In this document: positions 25,745-34,917 of the stretch, in pieces | How the letters are laid out: each line of letters opens with the position of its first letter | Numbering within the stretch: position 1 is the stretch's first letter | Assembly: GCA_966185765.1 (NCBI GenBank) | Contig: CBIFVZ010000003.1 | Span: forward strand, 62,001-126,000 | Direction of reading: 5' to 3' | DNA length: 64,000 nt | Source of the DNA: CBIFVZ01 sp966185765 | GTDB taxonomy: Bacteria; Pseudomonadota; Gammaproteobacteria; Enterobacterales; Enterobacteriaceae | The notes under the pieces: model-generated | The model's database searches: none | What the model was told of the DNA's origin: nothing | Seen by the model: the letters and a program-made list of their open reading frames with translations, nothing else | Translations under genes and position numbers: made by a program

Positions 25745-25846
25745 CACATCTCCTTTAAAGGCTTTTGGCTGATGCGATTAAGCGTAGACGACGAAAAAAG
25801 GGATGTGAGGCGAATCGTGCCGCCTCGGTTGAGGCGGCAAGAGGGA

Positions 25847-26815
25847 TCAGGCGAGCACGAGGTCGCTCTGGGGATGGCAGGAGCAGGCCAGCACATAGCC
25901 GTCAGCAATGTCCTGTTTGGTCAGTGTGGCGGTGCTGGTCACGCTGTAATCGCCGCTGGCGACTCTGGTTTTGCAACAGCCGCACACGCCGGCCCGGCAG
26001 GCAGCATTGACGGGTACGCGGTTACTTTCCAGCGCCTCAAGCAGCGTGCTGCCGACCGGTGCGTAAAACTCACGAGCAGGTGCCAGCGTGGAGATTTTCA
26101 ACCCGCTGGTCACAGGAGCAGCCAGCGGCGTGAAAAATTTCTCACTCCAGAAGCGGGTAACGCCGAGCGCTCTGACCTGTTCTTCGACAAACGTCATCCA
26201 GGGGGCCGGGCCGCATGCCATTACGGTGCGACTTTCCAGCCCTGGAACGGATGCCAGGTGCTCACGGGTGAGACGCCCGGGAATAAAACCGTGTACGTTG
26301 CCTTCTTCGGCAAACAGTGTTACCGGAAAGTCACGCCATTCGTCGGCAAAAATCACGTCCTGCGGTGAACGCACGCAGTAAATTACCTGCACGTCTGCAA
26401 GCGGGCTGAATTTTGCCAGCCAGCGGCGCATCGACATAATCGGCGTGACGCCACAGCCTGCGGCCAGCAAAAGATAGCGGCCTGCCGGGTGTGCGGCACA
26501 GCTGAAATCACCCTGAGCAGCCGACAGCCACAGGTAGTCGCCGCGCTTAACCTCACGCGTCAGCCACTGGGAGCCTACGCCGCCGTTAATTCGGCGCACC
26601 GTTAGCGTAATAAACGGGCTGACGCCTGGCGTGGAGGAAAGGGTCCAGGCACGCAACGTGTCGGCACTATTGCGGATGCTGACCAGCGCGTGCTGGCCAG
26701 CCTGGTAGGGATACGCGTCATGGCAGAACAACGACAGCGTCCAGACATCCGGCGTTTCCTGTTTGATGTGGTGCACCTGCATGCGGTACGGGCATACAGA
26801 CGTTGGCATTGTCAT
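25847..26815 (-). CDS. hcr: NADH oxidoreductase Hcr (reductase of hybrid cluster protein)
   Basis: 322 residues (E. coli 322). An FAD-binding FNR-like domain (about 10-105, with RAWTLSS), an NADH-binding domain (about 110-225) and a C-terminal plant-type [2Fe-2S] ferredoxin domain (about 240-322) with CRAGVCGCCKTRV and a later cysteine near the end. It passes electrons from NADH to Hcp. It starts 11 bp after hcp. Confidence 0.96.
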   Translation of the reverse strand: MTMPTSVCPYRMQVHHIKQETPDVWTLSLFCHDAYPYQAGQHALVSIRNSADTLRAWTLSSTPGVSPFITLTVRRINGGVGSQWLTREVKRGDYLWLSAAQGDFSCAAHPAGRYLLLAAGCGVTPIMSMRRWLAKFSPLADVQVIYCVRSPQDVIFADEWRDFPVTLFAEEGNVHGFIPGRLTREHLASVPGLESRTVMACGPAPWMTFVEEQVRALGVTRFWSEKFFTPLAAPVTSGLKISTLAPAREFYAPVGSTLLEALESNRVPVNAACRAGVCGCCKTRVASGDYSVTSTATLTKQDIADGYVLACSCHPQSDLVLA

Positions 26816-26825
26816 CGTTCGCTCC

Positions 26826-28478
26826 TTATGCGCTCAGCATTTGCTGCATGTCCTGATCAACGCAGGTGACCTGACGCAAACCAAATTTCTCATTCAGCAC
26901 AGCCAGCAGGTTCGGGGTGAAAAATCCCGGTGCGGTCGGCCCGGTAACGATGTTTTTTACGCCCAGTGACAGCAGCGTCAGCAGGATAACAATCGCTTTT
27001 TGTTCAAACCAGGAGAGTACCAGGCTAAGTGGCAGGTCGTTCACGCCACAGCCGAGTTTTTCAGCAAGCGTGACGGCAAGGATGATAGCGGAATAGGCGT
27101 CGTTACATTGTCCGGCATCAATCAGGCGCGGCAGGCCTTCGATGTTGCCAAAGTCCAGTTTGTTAAAGCGGTATTTGCCGCAGGCCAGCGTCAGAATCAG
27201 GCAGTCGTCCGGTACGCTAGTGGCGAAGTCAGTGAAATAACTGCGCTCATCGCGTGCGCCATCGCAGCCGCCCACAAGGAAGATATGGCGCAGTTTTTTG
27301 CGGCTCACCAGGTCAATGAGCGAGTCGGCGGCACCGAGCAGGGTTTCACGACCAAAGCCCACGGTAATGAGGTGCTCAATTTCGGTGTAAGGGAAGCCGC
27401 TCATTTGCTGGGCCTGAGCAATCACCGGCGCGAAGTCGTCGCCTTCAAGGTGGTTTACGCCCGGCCAGCCGACAATGCTGCGCGTCCAGATGCGGTCATC
27501 ATAGGCCCCAACGGTCGGGTCGATAATACAGTTGGAGGTCATGACGACCGGCCCCGGGAAGTGGGCGAACTCGACCTGCTGGTTCTGCCAGCCGCTGCCA
27601 TAGTTGCCGACCAGGTGTTTGAATTTACGCAACTGTGGGTAACCGTGGGCGGGCAGCATTTCGCCGTGAGTGTAGACGTTCACACCGGTGCCTTCGGTCT
27701 GTACCAGCAGGTTGTACAGGTCTTTGAGGTCATGGCCGGAAATAAGAATGGCTTTACCGGCAGTGGGCTTCACATTGACCTGGGTGGGAGTCGGGTGACC
27801 GTATTGGGTGGTTTCACCGGCATCCAGAATGCTCATCACCTTAAAGTTCATCTGGCCGATTTCCATCGCGCATTCCAGGAGTGCATTCATGTCTGACGGC
27901 CAGGTGCCAAGCCAGGCCATGATCCTATGGTACTGGGCGTAAATAGCGTTGTCGTATTGCTCGAGCACGTGGGCGTGTTCCATGTAGGCCGCCGCCCCTT
28001 TTAGCCCGTAGAGGCACAGCAGGCGCAGGCCAAGGATATCTTCGCCGATGTCCACTTTGTCGCGGTTCGGCGTAAAGGCTTCTGCCTGGCGCTGAAGCGC
28101 GCCGAGGTCATCGCTCACCAGTTGTAGCTCGGCCATTGGGTTATCAACGTGCGCGTTAGCGTCAAGCGCCAGGCACTGCATCTTCAGGGCGTCGCGCAGG
28201 GTGAGGGCCTGGCGCGCGTAGCCGACAATGCGCACAGAGTCGAAGTTCACGTTGGTTAGCGTGGAGAAGAATGCGCGGGGCGCGAAGCTGTCTACGTCGT
28301 GGCTAATTATGCCCAGCTCACGAGCGTTAACCGCCCAGGCAGACAGCCCCTGTAATGCTGCAATGAGCAGATCCTGAAGATCGGAAGTTTGTGCGGTTTT
28401 ACCGCACATACCCTGCGCATAAGAGCAGCCGTCGCCTGTCGGAGTACGAATGGTTTGTTCACATTGCACGCAAAACAT
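26826..28478 (-). CDS. hcp: Hybrid cluster protein Hcp (NO reductase / S-nitrosylase)
   Basis: 550 residues, as in E. coli. N-terminal cysteines C3, C6, C18 and C25 in MFCVQCEQT and GCSYAQGMCGK bind the first cluster; the C-terminal part carries the hybrid cluster ligands (for example in VGGCDGARDERSYF and LTLACGKYRFN). Made under anaerobic nitrate or nitrite conditions, Hcp reduces NO and starts protein S-nitrosylation. In E. coli it is controlled by FNR and NsrR; an NsrR-like palindrome sits just upstream. The RBS AAGGTG precedes the ATG. Confidence 0.97.
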   Translation of the reverse strand: MFCVQCEQTIRTPTGDGCSYAQGMCGKTAQTSDLQDLLIAALQGLSAWAVNARELGIISHDVDSFAPRAFFSTLTNVNFDSVRIVGYARQALTLRDALKMQCLALDANAHVDNPMAELQLVSDDLGALQRQAEAFTPNRDKVDIGEDILGLRLLCLYGLKGAAAYMEHAHVLEQYDNAIYAQYHRIMAWLGTWPSDMNALLECAMEIGQMNFKVMSILDAGETTQYGHPTPTQVNVKPTAGKAILISGHDLKDLYNLLVQTEGTGVNVYTHGEMLPAHGYPQLRKFKHLVGNYGSGWQNQQVEFAHFPGPVVMTSNCIIDPTVGAYDDRIWTRSIVGWPGVNHLEGDDFAPVIAQAQQMSGFPYTEIEHLITVGFGRETLLGAADSLIDLVSRKKLRHIFLVGGCDGARDERSYFTDFATSVPDDCLILTLACGKYRFNKLDFGNIEGLPRLIDAGQCNDAYSAIILAVTLAEKLGCGVNDLPLSLVLSWFEQKAIVILLTLLSLGVKNIVTGPTAPGFFTPNLLAVLNEKFGLRQVTCVDQDMQQMLSA

Positions 28479-28490
28479 GATGACACCTTA

Positions 28491-28513
28491 AAGTTATATT
28501 TAATATGCATGTT
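28491..28513 (-). promoter_or_regulatory. Candidate NsrR box upstream of hcp
   Basis: On the minus strand AACATGCATATTAAATATAACTT resembles the 11-1-11 NsrR consensus with AT-rich arms and lies 13-35 bp before the hcp ATG. A weak FNR-like TTGAT-N4-CGCAA lies further up at 28573-28586. hcp is an NsrR and FNR target in E. coli; the sites here are imperfect. Confidence 0.4.
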
Positions 28514-28620
28514 TAAGGTTAAGTCTTCGTCAGGGCACTGAGAAGTGCTTTATTGAACAATCTGAAGGAGAATTGATTTAACGCAAGTTTGGCGACAGCA
28601 GGGCTGCCGCCAGTGGATTA

Positions 28621-29520
28621 TCAGGCGCTGAACAGCGCCATCATCAGCGGAACCAGCAAGCTCAGTATAAAACCGTGCACAATTGCAGCTGGCACCATAT
28701 CCACGCCGCCGCTGCGCTGCAGTACTGGCAGGGTAAAGTCCATTGAAGTGGCACCACATAGCCCCAGAGCGGTACAGCGGCTGCGGCTGGCGAGGGTGGG
28801 AATCAGCATAATCGCCAGTAGCTCGCGTGCCAGGTCGTTAAAGAATGTGGCGCTACCGATAACCGGGCCGTAAGACTCTGTCATCAGAATGCCGGACAGG
28901 GAATACCAGCCGTAGCCCGAAGCCATAGCAAGGCCCGTTTTTAGCGGCAGGCCGAGCAGGAAAGCGTTTACTACGCCTGCCAGCAACGAGGTCACCATCA
29001 CAACCAGTGCAATCAGGGTGCCGCGACGGTTAAGCAGAATCTGGCGCACGCTCATGCCGCTACTGCGAAGCTGAATGCCAATGAGGAACAGCAGAAAGAT
29101 GAGCGTGTATTCACTGGCCGCCGTTGCATGACGCAGCCACTCCAGGCCGCTCAGACCCAGCACAAAACCCAGCGCCACCACAGCGCACAGCTTAAGCGAC
29201 TCCAGCGCCATCGCGAGGCGCGAGGGCAGTTTTTCCTGGCGGTGTGGGCGCTGCCACGGCATGGCGCGCTCAAGCAGTAACAGGCCCGCAGCGTTGAACG
29301 TCATAATGACGATAATGCTGACAGCAGAGTAGTGCAGGATAGCCAGCAAGTTGCTACTGAGATTATCAAGAAACGCCAGGCTGATGCCCATGAGAAAAAG
29401 AATGGCGTACACAATCCAGCTCAGCAGGCGGTTGATAAGCTTTAAGACGGACAGCTGGCGCAACGGAATGAGGTAACCGGCAAACAGCGGAATAAGAATA
29501 ATTAGCAGACCGGATAGCAT
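28621..29520 (-). CDS. lysO: L-lysine exporter LysO (YbjE)
   Basis: 299 residues in the LysO family, with eight or more membrane segments. Conserved regions include MASGYGWYSLSGILMTESYGPVIGSATFFNDLARELLAI. It exports lysine and, in E. coli, protects against toxic lysine analogues such as thialysine. In K-12 it is regulated by ArgR; I did not find a clear ARG box in the short upstream region. Confidence 0.93.
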   Translation of the reverse strand: MLSGLLIILIPLFAGYLIPLRQLSVLKLINRLLSWIVYAILFLMGISLAFLDNLSSNLLAILHYSAVSIIVIMTFNAAGLLLLERAMPWQRPHRQEKLPSRLAMALESLKLCAVVALGFVLGLSGLEWLRHATAASEYTLIFLLFLIGIQLRSSGMSVRQILLNRRGTLIALVVMVTSLLAGVVNAFLLGLPLKTGLAMASGYGWYSLSGILMTESYGPVIGSATFFNDLARELLAIMLIPTLASRSRCTALGLCGATSMDFTLPVLQRSGGVDMVPAAIVHGFILSLLVPLMMALFSA

Positions 29521-29612
29521 AGCGCGGCTGTTCCTTGCAGAAAAAAGGGCGTACCGACACTACACAAATTGATACAGAGAGTAAAGATATGAAAATTCAG
29601 CGGGATGAGAAA

Positions 29613-29642
29613 GAAAAAGGGCCAGCACGGGCTGACCCTTTT
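29613..29642. terminator. Terminator after aqpZ
   Basis: AAAGGG-TCAGCCC hairpin with a T-rich minus-strand tail (CCTTTTTC), a few bases after the aqpZ stop on the minus strand. Confidence 0.8.
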
Positions 29643-29649
29643 GGTAATC

Positions 29650-30345
29650 TTAGCTGCGTTTTTCCAGCAGATTGCGATAGATAAAGCCACCCAGGATACC
29701 GCCAATAATCGGCATAACCCAGAACAGCCACAGCTGCTGCAGTGCCCAGCCGCCCTGGAAGATGGCAACTGCGGTGCTGCGCGCCGGGTTAACAGAAGTG
29801 TTAGTTACCGGGATGCTGATAAGGTGAATCAGGGTCAGTGCCAGGCCGATAGCGATCGGTGCGAAACCCGCTGGTGCGAATTTATCGGTTGAACCCATAA
29901 TTACAATCAGGAAGCCACAGGTCAGTACAATTTCAATGACAATAGCAGACAGCATGGAATACTGGTTCGGTGAATGCTCACCAAAGCCGTTGGATGCAAA
30001 ACCGCTGGCGGCTGCATCGAAACCGGCTTTACCGCTGGCAATAAGATAAAGAATTGCCGCTGCAGCAATACCGCCAATAACCTGAGCAACGATATAACCA
30101 ATAACGTCTTTTGCGGCAAAACGACCGCCAGCCCATAAGCCTAAGGTGACTGCCGGGTTAAAATGTCCGCCAGAAATATGGCCAACGGCATAAGCCATTG
30201 TCAGAACCGTTAAACCAAATGCCAGTGCAACACCTGCAAAACCAATACCTAATTGCGGATAAGCCGCTGCCAGAACTGCGCTACCGCAGCCACCAAATAC
30301 CAGCCAAAAGGTTCCGAAGAACTCGGCCGCTAATTTTCTGAACAT
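29650..30345 (-). CDS. aqpZ: Aquaporin Z
   Basis: 231 residues, the E. coli length. Six membrane helices and both pore NPA motifs (GGHFNPAVTLG and TSVNPARSTAVA) are present; the selectivity arginine follows the second NPA. Mediates osmotically driven water flux across the inner membrane. Confidence 0.97.
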   Translation of the reverse strand: MFRKLAAEFFGTFWLVFGGCGSAVLAAAYPQLGIGFAGVALAFGLTVLTMAYAVGHISGGHFNPAVTLGLWAGGRFAAKDVIGYIVAQVIGGIAAAAILYLIASGKAGFDAAASGFASNGFGEHSPNQYSMLSAIVIEIVLTCGFLIVIMGSTDKFAPAGFAPIAIGLALTLIHLISIPVTNTSVNPARSTAVAIFQGGWALQQLWLFWVMPIIGGILGGFIYRNLLEKRS

Positions 30346-30782
30346 AAACTACCTCTGTATAAATAATGAGACAATGTCCGAGGCAGGATGAATAAGGCAA
30401 CACTTTCCCGGTCATTGCTTACCATCGCCATCCGGGCGGAGACAATGATGTCCGTAATTTTAAAAACGCTATCCGCCCTAGGCCAGCGTAATATATTCCA
30501 CTTATTTGATTTAAAGCAATGCAGATTGCATCCTTTGGCAAATATTCGTTGTCTGACGTATAGAATCTATTCGGATATAAGAAATATCCGTGAGATTGTT
30601 CTAAATTTATTTTTTCACCGGTATAAATTTACGTCAGGAATATTCCACCAACAGATGTCATTGCCTTCTTTTTATCCATTAGTTATGCAGATAGTGAGGA
30701 TATCCTCATCAACATACGCTCGCTAAACTCAAAATAGTATGTAATAAAACAAATAAGAAAGACGGCGGTGGCGGAGGAGTGA
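30346..30782. other. AT-rich divergent intergenic region between aqpZ and ybjD
   Basis: 437 bp with low GC from about 30480 to 30760. It must hold the promoters of aqpZ and ybjD. A 112-residue frame (30388-30726) is unlikely to be a gene: composition is AT-rich noncoding in style, it has no clear ribosome site and no recognisable domain. Confidence 0.5.
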
Positions 30783-32441
30783 ATGTTTCTTGAACGCGTT
30801 GAGATTGTAGGATTTCGCGGCATTAATCGTCTGTCGCTACAGTTGGAACAAAATACGGTACTGATTGGTGAAAACGCCTGGGGTAAATCCAGCCTGTTGG
30901 ATGCGTTGACGCTGCTGCTGGCACCGCGTGAGGCACTGTACTTCTTTGATAGTGATGATTTTTATTTTCCGCCTGGCGACCAGGTCAACCGCGAACGCCA
31001 TCTGCATATTATTCTCACCTTCCGAGAAACCACACCCGGCCAGGCCTTTGGCCGCCGCTACAGTGCCTTGTCTGAGGTCTGGAATGCCTCTGAAGATGAA
31101 TATCAGCGTATTTATTACCGCCTGGAAGGGGAGCTTGGTGATAATGGCGAAGTACTGACGTTACGCAGTTTTCTCGACGACAGCGGCGGCGCCCTGGCGC
31201 TTGAGGATATCGACAGCCTGGCGCGTCAGTTAGTGCGCCTCAATCCCGTACTGCGTTTGCGTGACGCCCGTTTCATCCGTCGGATACGCGGTGGCTCAGT
31301 GCCTGCCGTACAAGATGCTGGCATTAATGCACGTGAACTGGAGCGCCTGGCTCGTGAGCTTGCGGCAAGGCCGCAGCAGTTGAGCGATGCCCAGTTGCGC
31401 CAGGGACTGTCGGCAATGGTCCAGCTGCTGGAGCATTATTTTATTGAACAGGGGAGCGATAATCACTCGCGCCGCCAGCAGCGAAGACGTTCCCACGACG
31501 AGCGGCGCGGCTGGCGCTATCTTGATGTCATCAACCGCATGATTGATAAGCCTAATGGCCGCACGCAGCGCATGATTTTACTCGGCATGTTCTCAACGTT
31601 GTTACAGGCTAAAGGCAATGTCCGGCTCGACAGGGACGCACGTCCACTGGTGCTGGTGGAGGATCCGGAAACCCGGTTGCATCCGATTATGCTGTCCGTT
31701 GCCTGGCATCTACTTAACCTGTTACCGCTGCAAAAGATAACCACCACTAACTCCGGTGAGCTGCTGTCGCTCACGCCAGTGGAGCAGGTGTGTCGACTGG
31801 TGCGTGAATCCGGGCGTGTTGCGGCCTGGCGGCTTGGCCCCGGCGGCATGAATGCCGAGGACAGCCGCCGCATTGCGTTTCATATCCGTTTCAACCGCCC
31901 CTCTTCACTGTTTGCCCGCTGCTGGCTGTTGGTGGAAGGAGAGACCGAAGTCTGGGTGATGAACGAACTGGCACGCCAGTGTGGTTACCATTTTGATGCC
32001 GAAGGGGTGAAGGTCATTGAGTTTGCCCAGTGTGGACTGCGCCCGCTGGTTAAATTTGCCCGCCGGATGGGGATCCAGTGGCATGTGTTGGCCGATGGCG
32101 ACGAGGCGGGGAAAAAATATGCAGCCACGGTACGGGGCCTGCTGGAGCAGGACAGTGCGCTTGAGCGGGAGCATCTCACGTTGCTGCCAGCGCTGGATAT
32201 GGAGCATTTCATGTACCGTCAGGGTTTTGGCGATGTTTATCACCGCGTTGCGCAGATACCTGAAGGTGTCCCCATGAATATGCGCCGGGTGATTACGAAG
32301 GCGATACACCGTTCATCCAAACCCGATCTGGCGCTGGAGGTGGCGATGGAAGCCGGGCGACGTGGCGTTGAGGCTGTGCCGTCGCTGTTGCGTAAGATGT
32401 TTTCACGGGTTATCTGGCTGGCGCGTGGGCGAGCAGATTAG
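30783..32441 (+). CDS. ybjD: OLD-family ATPase/TOPRIM nuclease-like protein YbjD
   Basis: 552 residues, as in E. coli YbjD. N-terminal ABC/SMC-type ATPase with Walker A GENAWGKSSLL (about 31-41). A C-terminal TOPRIM domain of the OLD class starts near residue 382 (LLVEGETEVWVMNELA, then a DGDEAGKKYA acidic motif). The stretch LVEDPETRLHP resembles the ABC signature and Walker B region of OLD proteins. A GGAGGAG ribosome site sits immediately before the ATG. The physiological role is unknown; OLD proteins include phage-linked nucleases. Confidence 0.93.
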   Translation: MFLERVEIVGFRGINRLSLQLEQNTVLIGENAWGKSSLLDALTLLLAPREALYFFDSDDFYFPPGDQVNRERHLHIILTFRETTPGQAFGRRYSALSEVWNASEDEYQRIYYRLEGELGDNGEVLTLRSFLDDSGGALALEDIDSLARQLVRLNPVLRLRDARFIRRIRGGSVPAVQDAGINARELERLARELAARPQQLSDAQLRQGLSAMVQLLEHYFIEQGSDNHSRRQQRRRSHDERRGWRYLDVINRMIDKPNGRTQRMILLGMFSTLLQAKGNVRLDRDARPLVLVEDPETRLHPIMLSVAWHLLNLLPLQKITTTNSGELLSLTPVEQVCRLVRESGRVAAWRLGPGGMNAEDSRRIAFHIRFNRPSSLFARCWLLVEGETEVWVMNELARQCGYHFDAEGVKVIEFAQCGLRPLVKFARRMGIQWHVLADGDEAGKKYAATVRGLLEQDSALEREHLTLLPALDMEHFMYRQGFGDVYHRVAQIPEGVPMNMRRVITKAIHRSSKPDLALEVAMEAGRRGVEAVPSLLRKMFSRVIWLARGRAD

Positions 32442-32496
32442 CCAGATATGTTGACTTGTTGGCCCTCAACGCCATGACAAGCCGCCGTGCGAACGG

Positions 32497-32680
32497 CCTG
32501 GCTTTTGCCAGGGCGTGAGACTGATGCCTTACCTCACCCTGTCTCAGACAGGGTGAATGACACCCAATAAAAAATAAGGAAAATCAATTCATTGATTTTC
32601 GTCTGCTGACCACAAAAAGGAAAAACCACGTTTTTTCCTTCTTTGTCAGCAATCTGACGCCCTGTCTTTTGCCGGGGCGT
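32497..32680 (-). repeat. Dispersed three-hairpin element, copy B, with flanking duplicated hairpins
   Basis: Inverted relative to copy A at 4281-4460. On the minus strand the same order of stems appears: first stem at 32612-32646 (one base bulged), second at 32579-32600 (10-bp stem), third at 32535-32555 with a compensatory C-G pair where copy A has T-A. It is bracketed by near-identical hairpin sequences at 32497-32516 and 32661-32680 (17 of 20 bases equal), sharing a CTTTTGCC loop that is not found in copy A. It lies between convergent ybjD and ybjX; the right-hand hairpin doubles as a terminator. Confidence 0.8.
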
Positions 32681-32688
32681 TTTGTTTT
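32657..32688 (+). terminator. Terminator after ybjD
   Basis: ACGCCC/GGGCGT stem followed by TTTTGTTTTAG on the plus strand. This is also the right flank of repeat copy B; the left flank hairpin has no T tract. Confidence 0.7.
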
Positions 32689-33643
32689 AGCGCCCACAAA
32701 GGGAGGCGCTAATGGCGTCGTTCATACTCTCCAGCAGTGCGTGGCGGCGGCGATATTCGGCACGTTTCTTACTCGCAATTTCTTCCAGAGGGCGCGACTG
32801 TGCACAAAGCGGCAGACGGTAGTGACCGTCGGCATCCAGCGTGCCGCCCGACTCCTGCCAGAAGGCATCATAGTTTGCAAACAACATCGCCTCTTTGCTG
32901 CGTCGATAGCGCAGGCTGCGATAAATATGGGTTGCGTTACTGACCGCCATAATCTGCTCAGCGCCAGCGTGGCGTGCAAACTGGCGCAGAGCCTCAAGCA
33001 GTATGCGCTTGGGAAACAGACCGTGGCATTGCTTCGTGGCGTGCTGGATAGTGTGGTGCGGCACATGAGCTTTTGCGCCCTGAAGTCCGCCTGTAAACAA
33101 CGTCAGCTGGTTTTGCCAGTGACACAGGGTAAACGTCAGGCGCGCCAGCGCTTCATTATTGTCATCGTTTATCACCAGCGTCGCTTCTCCTTCTTTATCC
33201 AGATTGTGGTCTGCTACCAACAAGAGGCGATAACGACTGTCATTTTTTCCTTCCAGCGTAGCAAGCTGCCAGCCTGCGGGACTGAGGTAGCGCTGCATAG
33301 CGTGGGCAGGCAATATATCGCCCAGCATTTTATAGTGACCGGTTACGGCTTCCAGCGCCTGACTGCGTTTTAGTCCAACAGCTAACCAGGGGCGATGCAA
33401 ACGGCAGGGCAAGCACGGCTGGACTTTAAGTAGCGCCTCAACGTGGGGCATTTGTGCCAGATGGTTGAGCAGGTGAGCGGTCTTTACTGGCATCACAAGT
33501 GAGCGCAGCATAAACTTGCGTCGCCAGCTTACTTTTTGCCAGCGCTTGCCGGGCTGATAGCGGCCTGTGCTCAGGGCGACAAACAGCGCCCATCCGCGCT
33601 GTGGTGCAGACTGCGCGGCAGGGAAGAGAGTGATGTGTGACAT
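32687..33643 (-). CDS. ybjX: VirK-like protein YbjX (DUF535)
   Basis: 318 residues, slightly shorter than E. coli YbjX (about 330). DUF535 pattern: RPLVAVGLK-type N-terminal blocks, then LSPAGWQLATLEGKNDSRYRLLLVADHNLDKEGEATLVIND and the C-terminal basic stretch KKRAEYRRRHALLES. Homologues in Salmonella are PhoP-regulated and linked to membrane-stress survival. The divergent neighbour is macA. Function not established. Confidence 0.9.
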   Translation of the reverse strand: MSHITLFPAAQSAPQRGWALFVALSTGRYQPGKRWQKVSWRRKFMLRSLVMPVKTAHLLNHLAQMPHVEALLKVQPCLPCRLHRPWLAVGLKRSQALEAVTGHYKMLGDILPAHAMQRYLSPAGWQLATLEGKNDSRYRLLLVADHNLDKEGEATLVINDDNNEALARLTFTLCHWQNQLTLFTGGLQGAKAHVPHHTIQHATKQCHGLFPKRILLEALRQFARHAGAEQIMAVSNATHIYRSLRYRRSKEAMLFANYDAFWQESGGTLDADGHYRLPLCAQSRPLEEIASKKRAEYRRRHALLESMNDAISASLCGR

Positions 33644-33807
33644 AATGGAATGATTTGTGGAGTGCGAATCTCACGATTAACGCACCGCTATTTTCAACTG
33701 TGATGCAACAGTTATGTGGCTATTGCATAAAATACAGTTTCGTTGCGCAACTGTTTAGGTTTTGTGGTCCTGTAACAGGACGCCGGGAATCATCAGGAAG
33801 GATGTGA

Positions 33808-34917
33808 ATGAACGTCAGAATGAAAAAGCGCTACTGGCTGTTGCTTGTGCTGGTAGTTGGGTTGGCATTGTGGGTCTGGAGTATCCTCAATGCGCCGAAA
33901 CCGCAGTACCAGACGCTGATTGTGCGTAAAGGCGAATTAAGCCAGAGCGTGCTTGCGACGGGTAAACTCGATGCGCTGAGCAAAGTTGATGTCGGCGCCC
34001 AGGTCAGTGGTCAGTTAAAAACGCTGTCAGTGGAAATTGGCGACCGGGTGAAAAAAGAGCAACTGCTGGGCGTCATTGACCCTGAGCAGGCGCAGAACCA
34101 GATTAAAGAAGTGGAAGCGACGCTAATGGAGTTGCGCGCCCAGCGCGAGCAAGCGCAGGCCGAGATGGCGTTTGCACGTGTTACCCTGGCGCGTCAGCAG
34201 GCCCTGGGGAAAACGCAAGCAATATCGCGCCAGGATCTCGACAGCGCGGCAAGAGACCTGGCCGTAAAGCGCGCACAGCTTGGCACCATTGATGCGCAAA
34301 TTAAGCGCAACCAGGCCTCTCTGGATACGGCAAAAACCAACCTCGAATACACCCGCATTGTGGCGCCGATGGCAGGCGAAGTGACGCAAATTACCACGCG
34401 CCAGGGGCAGACCGTCATTGCCGCGCAGCAGGCGCCCAATATCCTGACGCTGGCGGATATGAGCACCATGCTGGTAAAAGCGCAGGTTTCTGAGGCGGAT
34501 ATTATCCATCTGCGTCCGGGGCTTAAGGCGTGGTTTACCGTGCTGGGCGACCCCTTGACGCGTTATGAAGGCGTGCTTAAAGACATTCAGCCAACGCCAG
34601 AGAAGGTCAACGACGCCATTTTCTATAACGCGCGTTTCGAGGTACCCAACCCTGAAGGCATTCTGCGCCTGGATATGACGGCACAGGTCCATATCCAGCT
34701 CGGTGGTAAAAATGACGTGCTGACCGTACCGCTCAGCGCATTGGGTGAACCGACCGGCGACAGACGCTACAAAGTGACGTTGCTGCGTAATGGTGAGCCG
34801 CACGAGCGTGAAATTGTCATTGGTATGCGTAACGACACTCAGGTGGAAGTGGTAAAAGGCCTGGAGGAAGGTGATGAAGTTGTTATAAGCCAGATTGCCC
34901 GGGAGAGCAAGCGATGA
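33808..34917 (+). CDS. macA: Macrolide efflux periplasmic adaptor MacA
   Basis: 369 residues (E. coli 371). An N-terminal membrane anchor (residues 8-27) is followed by a periplasmic HlyD/RND-type adaptor: split lipoyl-like region, a long coiled-coil hairpin (about 95-175, rich in A, Q, E and R), and beta-barrel domains. It bridges MacB to TolC. Overlaps macB by four bases (ATGA). Confidence 0.95.
   Translation: MNVRMKKRYWLLLVLVVGLALWVWSILNAPKPQYQTLIVRKGELSQSVLATGKLDALSKVDVGAQVSGQLKTLSVEIGDRVKKEQLLGVIDPEQAQNQIKEVEATLMELRAQREQAQAEMAFARVTLARQQALGKTQAISRQDLDSAARDLAVKRAQLGTIDAQIKRNQASLDTAKTNLEYTRIVAPMAGEVTQITTRQGQTVIAAQQAPNILTLADMSTMLVKAQVSEADIIHLRPGLKAWFTVLGDPLTRYEGVLKDIQPTPEKVNDAIFYNARFEVPNPEGILRLDMTAQVHIQLGGKNDVLTVPLSALGEPTGDRRYKVTLLRNGEPHEREIVIGMRNDTQVEVVKGLEEGDEVVISQIARESKR

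Noticed and set aside
25442..26368. 308-residue plus-strand frame opposite poxB and hcr
   Set aside because: Fully antisense to two well-supported genes; no domain pattern.
27000..27896. 298-residue plus-strand frame opposite hcp
   Set aside because: Antisense shadow of a strongly conserved gene.
30388..30726. 112-residue frame in the aqpZ-ybjD gap
   Set aside because: AT-rich, no convincing ribosome site or domain.
33752..33768. PhoP-like direct repeat before macA
   Set aside because: Only one half-site (TGTTTA) is good; the second half is poor, so it is not claimed.
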